Below are positions 11,195 to 21,762 of a stretch of DNA of 64,000 nucleotides, one piece after another. This DNA is from Suillus spraguei (taxonomy: Eukaryota; Basidiomycota; Agaricomycetes; Boletales; Suillaceae). The notes below the pieces were generated by a model that was not told where the DNA came from, did not search any database, and worked only from the letters and a program-made list of their open reading frames with translations. Numbering within the stretch: position 1 is the stretch's first letter; every line of letters starts with the position of its first letter. The DNA is taken from contig JABCPU010000311.1 in assembly GCA_016800925.1 (NCBI GenBank), positions 1 to 64,000 on the forward strand, written 5' to 3'. Position numbers and translations under genes: made by a program.

Positions 11195-12057
11195 GAGGTG
11201 GTACCAAACACCATGGTAAGGCATGAGTAGTTCTTTACAGGAGGGAAAACCTGCATCTGCAAGAAGGTATTTGCCTGCAGGAACCATCAAACCACCTTCA
11301 TGCGCTTGATCCCACAGCCATGCATCAGTCGTGGATCCCTCCCAGCCGGTCAATGTATATGTGAACAGCAAGTCAAAGCTGCATGCAAAAAGGCAATTCT
11401 GCGAAATAAATCTTTTTCAGTTATGATAGACCTGATGCTCGACTGTGGGAGGGAACACATGAATGTGGCTACCATCTAGTGCCCCTATGGCACCCTCAAA
11501 ATATGGCCAATGTTTTGGATTGTTGCGAATTTCAGCAGGGATAGGATCATCATCACCAGGAAAAGAAATATACCGGTGGTAGAATGGGTGTGATGAAAAT
11601 ATTTCAAGCATCTTGCGAAAATACCTACAAGAGCATTAAAACCAATATATTTTTCTCAAATAAATTATGTGTACTGAGAAAATGTATCATTTGAGCGCTG
11701 GAAGCGTTCACCAACGTGTCATATTGTTAATCCTGTGACACAAGAATAGAGGAAGATGGCTAGTTGCTCTTCAAGCGAGACATATTGTGAATCTGTGTGA
11801 CCAAGGGCATGGAGCTCATTTATCAAACTCTCAAAAACATGGACATGCATCCTGAGCTCGCAGTGTATGCACTCAGGATGACCAATAATGAACTCCATGA
11901 CCCATTCATGACCAGACAGTGCTGAGGTGTAGTATGGTTCAGGGGCTCGGTGTATTTGCCCCAATGGAAGAACCACCTGTGCGGTTGCGGCAATAAGAAT
12001 ACTGGTAAGAAGTACAATATAGCGAATAATCCACTCGCGGACCACCAGCTGTTGCAA
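11195..12057 (-). pseudogene. PIF/Harbinger-type DDE transposase, truncated and with stops
   Basis: Three reading segments on the minus strand form one transposase. The N-terminal part (12057-11720) holds the helix-turn-helix-like region ending SLEEQLAIFLYSCVTGL. A GT-AG intron of about 50 bases near 11628-11680 joins it to the next segment. That segment has the first catalytic Asp in GALDGSHIHVF (about 11470). The last segment (11371-11195) has the second Asp in GSTTDAWLWDQ and ends at LMPYHGVWYHL. Nonsense codons occur near 11725 and 11415. The region that would carry the catalytic Glu is missing because the chromovirus LTR abuts at 11194. HARBI1-like DDE transposases normally need a separate Myb-like partner, which I did not find here. 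Confidence 0.85.
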
Positions 12058-12310
12058 ATTCTGGTCAGTTGACTGAGTGCAGGGAGCAGTGAGAAGCCGC
12101 TGATATGGGTAAGGGGGTTAGTGAACAAGGGACCAAGCAGGGGCTGATCAGGGGGCTGCATACTATGAACAGATGATATTACAACTAGGATCAAGCAACT
12201 CGTCGAACTAGGACTGATAATGATGATAATCATATTCAAGCTCCGCTTACATGCTGATGCTTGCGCCACAAACAAAATTTCGGCTTATACAAACGGTTAC
12301 CGAACGAGCT

Positions 12311-12681
12311 CTAAAGGAGGACAGAACACATTCGGATAAACCTTGGACAGTAACAACTTGAATGTGTATCCGAAAGAGGGTACTTCAGCTAAAATACTAC
12401 AATGAGAATGCTAAACAAGATTTAGGTGTGTTACAACGAGTGTCTTGCTAAGCTATACATGATACGTGTCCGTTCTCGCTGTTTTCGACATGAAGACTTG
12501 GAAGCTTAGACAAGTTCAGATGCGAAATTGATGTCATCCCTTGATCAGCACAAGTCAGTGCCATTAATATACATGGGTCATTTGAGCTGAATGTGTACCA
12601 CCCTTCTTTACAAGTCTCTTCTTCCTGATTTCAATCACCCCCAGCTCGCAGAAGATAGCAGCGCAGGTTCAGCATGCATTA
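12311..12681. repeat. Dispersed 370-bp repeat, copy 1
   Basis: It starts CTAAAGGAGGACAG and ends CAGCATGCATTA. It aligns over its whole length, with scattered substitutions, to 25400-25765 in the same orientation. The two copies lie on either side of the copia element. No ORF or clear terminal inverted repeat is visible, so its class is unknown. Confidence 0.75.
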
Positions 12682-13020
12682 CTAAGAGTCTGTTCGGACT
12701 AGGGCTCGGTGAATCATTCACGGTCGATTTCTAACATTTATTAGTAACATGGGGCGCTCCTGGGCCATAATTAACATGGGTTAATAACAATTACTAACAT
12801 TTGTGTTACTAACTAGTTAAAAATATGTTATTAACATTGTTAATAATGAAAACGCAGTTAACAATTGTCATCTAGTAATTCCAATCTGCGTCTTCATCAT
12901 TGGGCAACACAAATGATAAGTCAACAGAGACTGCAGAAACTGGCTCAATTGAAACCATATCCTTCAATGCCTTTGAGTTTATGTCAATGTCAGGATGGAT
13001 CTCGAAGGCAACAGCTTGAC
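12682..13020 (-). other. Remnant region left of the copia element
   Basis: AT-rich sequence with repeated TAACATT/TTAATAAC words at about 12735-12860. A minus-strand open segment follows (12872-13020) and ends PNDEDADWNY before TAA. It looks like the C-terminal tail of an unidentified protein. The copia LTR starts at 13021 and cuts it. Confidence 0.35.
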
Positions 13021-13134
13021 TGACAAAACCAGATGAGTTCACTTTTTGATGTGCGCTCTGCACCTTCATTGTGCATGTGCATGCTCCATCGCATTTTCAA
13101 TGTGCTCCATTGCGCTTAATGCACTTCAATGCGC

Positions 13135-14113
13135 TGTCATGCATGGTATGTGGTTCATACCATGACATATACAAGTATACATGATTAGGAAAGAAGTGTA
13201 TAAGGATATACTTCACAGTTATAAGGACAGTACTATTTTCTCACACTCTATTTAGTTGTATTTATATGTTTCCATCTCTTTCCATATTTTTCTGTGCTTA
13301 TTCAGCCATCAGATTTCATTATTAAGCCACTCAGATATGTTTGTAAGCATGTCATGTGATTAGTAATATCTGATTTGTAAAGACTTTACATGACTCATCA
13401 TGATTTGTCATGATTTGTCATGCTTTGTAATATTCCACCATGCTTTGTAATATTTTACTCATGTACTTTAGTAAGCAGCTGATTCATCACACCTAAAAGG
13501 CTTGGTTTGTAAGCATATTCTTACCAATCCAGTTATGAGTCATGCTTAGTAAGGGCGGTTTCCAAAATGTATATAAGGACTCCATCTGTATTTGAATATA
13601 TAAGTTTTTCCCTCTTCTTTCTTGTCCCAAACTGTGTGGGAACCATAAGAATCAGAAGTGCTGGAGTTTTCACCTTTCTGTCTCAATACATGTGAGATCC
13701 AGAAGAAAGTGTAGGCCTACGAGTTGCCTTGAAAACCATCATATATATTGTATATCACATTCAGTTAATTTGTATACTATCTTACAGGGATCGCCTATAC
13801 AACAAACTATCATTCTATCTAAGTTTTGTATCTACAACCTCTCTTTACAGGAAGAGACACAAATTCATGAGCCACTCAGTACATATTTCTAGTTATAATA
13901 AACCTATTTCCCAATCCCTACTATCGGAAGTAATCAATCAAGAAGGTAATTTATTACTCTTTGACCACCCACAAACATCACATTACCTCCCATGAAGTAG
14001 AAAAGTCACAGACCGTGATCTTGAGGAGCTGGCACCTAATAGTCTTATTGGACTGCAATCATGATAGTCATTGTATTCCACCTTCACCTATAAGACCCTC
14101 AAGTAACAAGACA
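13135..14113 (+). repeat. Solo LTR of a second LTR family (family B) inside the copia 5' LTR
   Basis: A 979-bp segment starts TGTCATGCATGG and ends ACAAGACA, flanked by GCGC on both sides (13131-13134 and 14114-14117). The first 25 bases form a hairpin (CATGGTATG and CATACCATG arms). Short CATGATTTGT repeats occur at about 13393-13450. A TATATAAGG box lies near 13569. Its paralogue is 17998-18969. TG...CA ends, size and TATA box fit an LTR. Confidence 0.65.
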
Positions 14114-14260
14114 GCGCTTAAGCGCATTTTTGCATCACTGTGCGCTTTCTTGGCGCGCATGTGCTTGAGTGCACCTCACAAGTGCTCAGGTGTACATGTA
14201 ATAGCGGAGAGGTTAGGGATTTCTCAAGCAAGCCTCATGGTATCTTAGTGAGCTCATTGT

Positions 14261-15045
14261 AAAGATACAACCTAACCTGGGCTGTAGATAAACTACCTCC
14301 TAAGTTAGTATGTGTGGTCTTGTGCTCCATCTAGTCTGCTTCACTTGTCAAACAAGAGTGTTCGACCCTAAAGGGGGATGCCTTTTAGTATGGTCAAGTT
14401 CGAGTCAAACCAATGTGCGAATATAGCATTGTAGTCAGCGGTAAGTAAGTTGCTGCGGTCAGCAGTGATGCCACCAGAACTAGCGTTGTTGGTAGTGGTA
14501 CTAGTGTTGTGAAGATAAAGCCTGAAAATGTAGCGTGTGCCGGCAGTAACGGTGAACAAGTGTATTTGATTAACGAGCGGTAAAGAACTTTAAAGACTGA
14601 GTCCACTACTGGGTAGATCCAGAGCTAGACACTAATCCTGACCTATAGTACAGTGAAAATGAGGTACTGTATTGTGCGGGGTACGCGGTGCTTATATCCT
14701 AAATCGTATGTACTTGGAATGCGCTAGGTGAAATCAGTAGCACTCAAGTACAGTAACCACTGTATGTAAATGTAGCGCGAGGCAACATGTAATGAGGCTT
14801 GCTGTGGAATCAGTGATAATGAACATAAAACAAGGCACCAAATGGAGCTATGTGGACGCAGCAAGGACATGGAAGGACATCGGTACGTGGAACGTGGTGC
14901 GGCAGTTGGTACGGTGTGCGGTAAGCGTGGGATGCTGCTGGCAATGCTAAAGGGGTAAGATGGCCATGGACAAGTGGTAACTCCTATAGACGTGAGACGA
15001 GTGCTAAAAGGTAAGGTTTTGAGGCCAGCGCCAATATGTTTGTTA
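14261..15045. repeat. Unclassified insertion (family D) inside the copia 5' LTR
   Basis: A 785-bp segment flanked by CATTGT direct repeats (14255-14260 and 15046-15051). Its first 130 bases match 19073-19196 and contain TTCGACCCTAAAGGGGG, which resembles the chromovirus polypurine tract. The remainder has many CGGTAA/AGTGGTA-like words and no ORF. It may be the 3' part of an LTR element, but no matching LTR pair is seen. Confidence 0.5.
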
Positions 15046-15221
15046 CATTGTTCCTATCATATAATGGACCCTTGTTGTGTATGTTTCCCTCAGTCACTCT
15101 CTCATCCTTCCTTTGGATAGTGGCTGAGTGCATTATACACCACTTTTACTTAGTTTTGTCAGGTTATGAGCCCTGGTTACACTAACTAGCCAGCAACCTC
15201 TCAGAAACGACTCACAAGGTC

Positions 15222-15974
15222 ATGCACCTCTTGGACATCACGTCCTCCACCAGTGACACCCTTGCAACCCCAGTCCTTACAGGTCCAGAGAATTTCCAGC
15301 TATGGAAACTTCACATCACCAGAAAACTTTGCCAAGAGAAAGTACTGCATGTTGTCACAGGCGCAGATTCTAACTCAACCATTGCCACTACTACTCCTAC
15401 CACCACTCCTAATGCCTCCACTGCCTCAGCCTCTTCTGCTCCACTTCCATCAATTACCAGCAGTAGCACAACAGAATTATTGGCCATGCATGATGAAAAA
15501 ACGCATGGTATCATACAAGATCATATCTCAGATGCGCTCCTTGTGAAGACAGAAGCATGTGCAACAGCAAAAGCACTCTTTGATGAACTTGCAACCATTC
15601 ACAATATGTCAAGTGTTGCCAATGCCTATTATACCTTTGAGCAACTCATTGCTTTGAAGTGGGATAGTACTGCAGATATTAGTGACCACATTGCAAAGTT
15701 TCACAGTCTTGAGTCATGCCTAACAGGCATGCGTTTTGCAATTGATTCCAAAATTATTGCATTTGTGCTTATGTGCTCCCTCCCTGACACCCCTGACTGG
15801 TTCACCTTTGCCTCCTCTGTTCTCAACACCATCACAGAAAAGGACCTCACTTTCAATGCAATTGAGACCAGAGTCATTGCAGAGGTTGCATACCAACCTG
15901 TTGATGCCTCAACTGTGCATACTGCTGCAAGCATGATGATACGCACCAAACTGGTCTGGTGCATGGCTGACTAA
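15222..15974 (+). pseudogene. gag: Copia Gag (UBN2/copia-type), C-terminal end lost
   Basis: ATG at 15222 opens 250 codons. The start contains LTGPENFQLWKLHITRKL, typical of copia Gag (G-x-NY/F-x-x-W). A Thr/Ala/Ser-rich insert lies at residues 50-80. A helical core follows (ATAKALFDELATIH, FEQLIALKWD, HIAKFHSLESCL). The frame ends at TAA 15972-15974, where coding is broken by an insertion. The missing zinc knuckle resumes near 17545 as HDTCDC. Gag would package element RNA, but this copy cannot make a full-length protein. Confidence 0.85.
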
Positions 15975-17525
15975 GCACTACTGCAGCTGACAAATAGTAC
16001 CAGGACTATAATAGCTTAGTGTTCCTCTATTCAGAAATCAATCCATGACTCAGAACCGAAAGTTTCTTTTTGCTCATAAAAGTTTCGCTTATTATTTCTA
16101 ATTCATTTTTCATGGGTGTGTTTATGTATGTTTCGCTCCAGAAACTACTTCATAAGATTTCCACAGATGTCAGGTGACCCCAGAAAGATAATTACATAAA
16201 GTTACCCTGCAGTGAAACTCATGAAACCCACTATGTTTTACTTGTATCATTTCTATGCATCTACAAAAAAGTGCAAATTTATACTTCAAATATTACATAA
16301 TTGATATTCCTCCTAGGATAGCCATCGATATCTCACATGACTTCTTCTCACACCCTTGAGCATATTACAAATCAACTATGACAATATTCAATAAATAGGG
16401 TAGGTTAGCACCCCTACAAAACGTGGGAAAACAGTAGCATAGCCATTCATTTTGTCTATATAAGACCCACCTTTTGTCAATAAAAGAGAGATTTTTTCTC
16501 CCCCTCAGAAGTATAACTGAGAGTGAAGTGTGACCAGCACTATTAGTACACTGTCAAGTACATTTTCAACAACAGTAAGATTGGAAGTCTACTCTGTGAG
16601 ACAGCACTACCTTGAGCTCACTGTGCTCAACAACTAGCAAGACCCTGAGCTCACTGTGTCTGATAACTAGCAAGACAACAATTTTTTTTTCTTTGACAAA
16701 TTCATTCTAGTTTCTTTCATCATCTTCCTCTCTGTTTTTCTTTCTCTGTTGTCTGTTTCCTTGCTTCTGTTTCTTTTGAATCTTTCTCTTTTCTTCTTTT
16801 TCTTTGATTGCTGGTCTCTCTCTCTCTTTTGAAGTTTGTTGGTGCTAAGTGTCCTTGTGTTTCTGATATTTGTGTTGTCTCTTTAGTCCATCTAAGGCCA
16901 GAGTAGCTTAGTGGGAGAGACTTCAGAAGTTGATAGCAACACTCTATCTTGCACATCTGAGTAGCGATACTGAGTTAAGGTCTTCATTGACTGATAGACT
17001 CTAGTTATTGAAAGGGGGCTTGGTATTGAAATCCAAGGACATCTGTTCCTGCTAAGTGCTTAATACTCATAGTGAGTTCCTTAGCAGCAGGTTCAATAGT
17101 TAAGCTAGAGACTCTTGGAGCATTGATCAGTCTTGACCAGGGATTCTATCTGCTTGTCTGAGAAGGTGATTGTTGTAACTTCCCACAAATTGCAGAAGCA
17201 CAGTTGTTGCAGAACACCTGCATTCCATTGAAGAGAGTAATTTGGCCGAATACTTCCATTTCTTAGTTTGTTCGGCTTCTGTGTTTTTCTTTAAAGTTTA
17301 GTTGTTTTAAGAATCTTTGTTATTGTCCAAGAGTTGCTGATCTCACAGAAGTGACTCATTTGCTGACTGTAGCCTGGGGAACATAAACAGCCACCCACGT
17401 ACAACCACATTATCAGTCATTGGTATTTGTCTGAATCACTGACCGTGGAGATATTTGGTTTTATAGGTGTTTATCTATAGATCATCTATCTAAGAAGACA
17501 GCGAAACCTGAGACATAGTGCACAC
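15975..17525. repeat. Insertion of about 1.5 kb between copia gag and protease, unclassified
   Basis: No coding sequence is recognisable. The block contains a TATATAAG box near 16461, followed by CAATAAAAG. An imperfect duplication of a 33-36-base unit (TGAGCTCACTGTG...AACTAGCAAGAC) lies at about 16612-16676. A pyrimidine-rich tract (TTTCTTT/CTCTCT) covers about 16680-16830. GCATG occurs near both edges (15960 and 17541). A TATA box plus pyrimidine tract is LTR-like, but I cannot find the ends. Confidence 0.4.
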
Positions 17526-17997
17526 TCCATCAGACAGCTATGCATGACACATGTGACTGCAATGTGATCAAGGAGCAGAGCTGCACGCTCAAGGAAGGAA
17601 AGAAGTCAAACTGGGAAGATAAGAAAAAGAAGGATAAGGCAAAGAAAGCGGACTCACCTGCAGACTCAGACTCTGAAGTAGACACTAAGAGCACCACAGT
17701 TAGAGAATGTGTACATATCTCTAAGGCATTGGCAAAGCATGTTCAGGCTTATTCTGTGTCTGTCACTAAGGATTATTTGGACATCATCATCAATTCAGGC
17801 ACCTCATTGCACATGGTCCCACACCACACTTGGTTCAAACCAGATACATACATATTGTGTAATCCATCCAGCACACAAGATCAGTTTCAGCGATGACTCC
17901 ACAGTGTATGCAATTGGCAAAGGAACTGTCACTTTTTACACTACCATAAAGAGACAGGTATATGATGTTGAACTATCTAATGCACTGCACATACCAG
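17526..17997 (+). pseudogene. Copia zinc-knuckle remnant and protease start
   Basis: The copia frame resumes with HDTCDC, half of a zinc knuckle, then a Lys-rich linker. The protease follows. Its active-site triplet, normally D-S-G, reads N-S-G (Asn codon at 17792-17794), consistent with a G-to-A change. A one-base frame change near 17880 joins it to the next segment, ending ELSNALHIP at about 17995. An LTR-like insertion begins at 17998. Confidence 0.75.
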
Positions 17998-18969
17998 TGT
18001 CATACATGATATGAGATTCATACCAAGCTAAGATAAAGCTAAGATAAGAAGGAGTGATAGGAAAGATCCAATAGTCCATACTATATCTCTAAGTTGCCCT
18101 ATTATTTGCTCAGACTTTGATTGTCTCTTATATTTTGAACTTTGATTTAGTTCCTTCATATTCTATCCTCTTCATTTATTCCAGAACTTTCTATCCTCAA
18201 ATTTTATGATTTATAAGACTTTCAGACTTGACTCATCATGTTTGTCATGATTTATCATGCTTTGTAAGATCTTTGTAAGATTTGAACTTTATTTGTAATG
18301 CACTTAGTAAAAAAGGATGAGCAAGCTCACCCAAAAGGCTTGGTTTGTCAGCTTTTGCATGACCAATCCCTGAGATGACTCAACACACTAAATAGGAAGT
18401 TTCTTACCAATATATGTGTAGAATCATGCTTAGTAAGCAGGGCCTCCAAAAGGTATATAAGGAGCCCATTTTCATTCTTGTCTCCTACTGTGTGAGATTT
18501 CAACATAAGAATAAAAGTGCAGGCAATCTAGCCTTGAAGTAAGACTAAGAAATCTATATCTACTCTACATTATATACTACCTTATGGGGGTTGACTATAT
18601 AATATCTAACAGCTCTCAGACTAAGCTTTACATATACAGATTTAAAGACTCTCTTTCAACAGAAGGGGAGACATGCACTTGGAGAACACAACAAAGTTGA
18701 AACAGACTTTCATAGGTTGAAACACGATCTACTAGGGTGAAACATACCTACTATATAACACTACTCCAAATCTCAAACTCAACACTTTCATGCAGATCTT
18801 CAAGAGAAAGACCATTGAAAGATACCCACCCAAGAACTCAGCACATTATCTCCCATGAAGTAGAAAAGTCAGAGCCCATGTATTTAAGGACTGGCAAGAA
18901 GTCTTATCCCTGTACAGTTGTGTTGTCACTGTATACATGTTCTATATAAGACCCTTAAGTAGCAAGACA
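17998..18969 (+). repeat. LTR-like segment of family B, copy 2
   Basis: Starts TGTCATACATGATATG and ends GCAAGACA. It parallels 13135-14113, including the CATG-rich short repeats (about 18230-18290), the AAAAGGCTTGGTTTGT block, the TATATAAGG box near 18454 and the CATGAAGTAGAAAAGTC block near 18855. Its flanks (ACCAG and CTGGC) do not match. TGGCCTTCAC just after its end could be a primer-binding site. Confidence 0.6.
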
Positions 18970-20480
18970 CTGGCCTTCACAATATCACTCATATCAGTTT
19001 CCAAGCTTGCACACCATGGATGTCCACATGCTTTAACGCCTCAGCAGACAATTGTGGGGTTCACAAAGGCACTGTAAAGATACAATCTAGCCTGGGCTGT
19101 AGATAAACCACAGCCTAAGCTAGTATGTGAGTCTTGCACTCTACCTAGTCTGCTACTCTTGTGAGGCAAGAATGTTCGACCCTAAAGGGAATGCTAAGTT
19201 AATATAGTTCGATAATGCCCAACCTGTGGTGCGAGAATGCCATCGGAGGTAGCGAGAGGCTAGTGGTGACCTCCGGTCCATGGGAAACTAGCGGTAATAC
19301 TAGCAGTAAGCATGGGAAAGCGGTAGACAAGTGGTAGTGCGAGCGATAAAACTGCAGTAGTGCATGCAGTAAAACTGCAGTAAGGCATGGGAAACTGGCG
19401 GTAAAACAAGTGGTGAAGCATGGGAAAGCGTAGCGCAAGCAGTGAAGCACGGGAAAGCGGTAAAGAGCAGTGGTGTGTGCAGTGGTAAAGAGATCCTTAA
19501 GAGACAGTGGTTGTTACGACTGGGATGGCGTCACCAGCGACAGTGAAAAGACACAGTCGGTCTGCTGAGAAGTTTCACAATGTCCAGAAGAGGACAAGGT
19601 GAAAGTACAAGGAACGTGTTCTGAGTACGATCAAGGGTTCAGCCTTAAAGACAAGTCTGAGAGGTTCTACGAGAACAGAGACTAAGGCTAAGGAGTGCTT
19701 AGACTTAGAGACGTTTCAAGGACGACTTAGGTTGGAGACCTAAGCGAAGGAAGTTCCAGGTAAAACCCAGTAAGATTAAAGTAAAGAATCTACTACAAGT
19801 ACACTGTGCTTATATAGGTAGATATGTACGCACAGACCAGGTAGCTGTGAGAATGTAACTGCGTATCCTAATAAGGAAGGCATGTATTGTACAGATGCGT
19901 TGAGCATACGAGTCGAGTCATGTGACATGATATACAAGTAAGAAGATAAAGGGAAAATGAATAGGGGTACGTACAACTGTAACAGTGGTAGTGACTATTC
20001 CTAAGTACCGTGTGTACCATAGGGGGAAAGTAAAAGTACTGGTATGTGTGAAGAGTCCTTTTTAACATGTACCATGAGCAGCCGGAATACATAGCGAGAA
20101 TGGTAGCGAAATAAAGATGTACATACTACATGATTTTAGTAAAGAGGCACACAGCGAGTAGTGGCCACATGAGACATAAGGTAAACTCTGCCATGGATTT
20201 AGTAACAGCAGAAACGAATATACTATGCACCAATGGATCTAGACAGAAATGGAATGGACAGGGGGACATTGATAGTGAGATTCAGTAAGGGCAAGGATCC
20301 ACGGAGCAAAAACGGTACTGGCAAAGCGAAAAGGCTAATGCTCACTATAGGGATTTCTTGGTAGCCGCTGTAGACAGTAATGAGATGCTTGTGTAAAACA
20401 GCACTTTCATGATCAGCGTGACTTTCTTCGCTACAGCGCAAGCCTTGTCCTAACTGCGAAGCATAAGAGCGGTCTATACC
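18970..20480. repeat. Rest of the insertion before the copia integrase (family D-like), interrupted by a solo LTR
   Basis: 19073-19196 matches the start of the family D segment at 14261, including a PPT-like CCCTAAAGGG. 19200-19510 is built from degenerate GCGGTAA, AGTGGTA and GCATGGGAAAG words. 19985-20480 has no ORF or recognised repeat. Copia coding sequence resumes near 20485. The right end of the insertion is not sharply defined. Confidence 0.4.
19512..19984 (-). repeat. Solo LTR of the gag-only element with perfect 5-bp target duplication
   Basis: 473 bp, TGTTACGACTGGG...ACAACTGTAACA, the reverse complement of the LTR at 1450-1925. GTGGT flanks it at 19507-19511 and 19985-19989. TG...CA ends and a 5-bp duplication are the hallmark of LTR-element insertion. 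A solo LTR arises by recombination between the two LTRs of a full copy. Confidence 0.92.
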
Positions 20481-21288
20481 ATGTTGAAGGCGCTCCTCTC
20501 ACCTTCACAGACCAAGTGCTCATGACAGTGGATATCAACCTTCTTCACTGAAGAATGGGACACATAGGCATAGATCACATACAGCGCATGATAGCAAATG
20601 ACCAACTCCCTGGGATTGACTCCATTACTGGACATCCAACCTTCTGTGAACCATGCATGCTAGGGAAGATGAAGAAACTTCCATTCTAACCCACAACCAG
20701 TGCACATGCAACATGTGCCATTCAAATCATCCACACTGATGTAGGTGGGCCAATCACCCCTAAATTGCACAAAGGATTCTGCTATTGGATGGTCATCATT
20801 GATGATTATTCCAGATTCCATTGGATCTATTTCCTGAAGCACAAGAGCAATGTACTCGATCAGTACATGCAATGGAAGAAAGATGTTCAAGCATTCTTCC
20901 ACTCTGAAATCAGTGAAGAGCACTTCGCCACACTTCACACTGAATTTATGTGCAGTGATGGTGGAGGGGAATATACTGGTAACAACATGCGCAATGTGCT
21001 CCACACTGATGGAACCATTTTTGAAACCACCGCAGCTGACACCCCAGAGCAAAATGGCATCACAGAGTGCATGAACCAAATGCTCTCAATGCTTGCTACA
21101 GCCATGCTGGAAGGTTCCAAATTGCCGAAGTCTTTCTGGGTGGACACAATGTCAACTGCTGCCTATGTCACAGGTCACAGCCCAACCACAGGCCTTAAAG
21201 GGAAGACACCATATGAAAAGCTCTTCAACTGGAATGCAGATCCCTCTTTCTTCTGCCCATTTGGATGCCCCACATATACGCTCATACC

Positions 21289-21762
21289 TGTTATGAACTG
21301 GGGTGGCATCTCCAGCGACAGTGATAAGACACAGACAGTCTGCTGGGAAGTTCGACTACATTCAAAAGAGAACGAAGATTACTACAAGGAAGTATTCTGA
21401 GTAGGATCAAGGGTTCGGTCGGAGAGTCGTGACTCTACAACGATCAACAGAATAGAGACTAAGGCTAAGGAGTGCTTAGACCTAGAGACGATTCAGACGA
21501 CTTAGGTTGGAGACCTAAGCAAAGGATGTTCCAGGTAAAACCCAGTAAGATTAAAGTAAAGTATATAAGTGTAATACAACATGCTTAAATAGGCCAATAT
21601 GTGCGCACGGACCAAGAGAAACGTAAGGATGTAAGTGCGTATCCAAAGAAGGAAGGCAACTATAGTACAGATGCGTTGAGCATATGAGTCAAAGTCAAGT
21701 TATGTAATATACACGTAAAGGAGACAAAGAGAGAATGAATAGGGGCATGTACGACTGTAACA
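21289..21762 (-). repeat. Solo LTR of the gag-only element inside the copia integrase
   Basis: 474 bp, TGTTATGAAC...ACTGTAACA, minus orientation. The flanks are ATACC (21284-21288) and TTACC (21763-21767), a 5-bp duplication with one mismatch. Removing the LTR and one flank restores the copia codons CTC-ATA-CCC-AAA-AGC (L-I-P-K-S), which confirms the boundaries. Confidence 0.93.

Larger units (their letters stand above)
13021..15161 (+). repeat. 5' LTR of the copia element, split into three parts by two insertions
   Basis: LTR sequence occupies 13021-13134, 14114-14260 and 15046-15161. Each part aligns in order with the 3' LTR at 24301-24753. The last part contains CTCTCATCCTTCCTTTGGATAG once, while the 3' LTR has it twice. 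Confidence 0.85.

Noticed and set aside
15960..17546. GCATG repeats as the target duplication of the 1.5-kb insert in copia
   Set aside because: Removing the insert plus one GCATG does not restore the copia frame, and the proposed ends are not convincing LTR or inverted-repeat termini.
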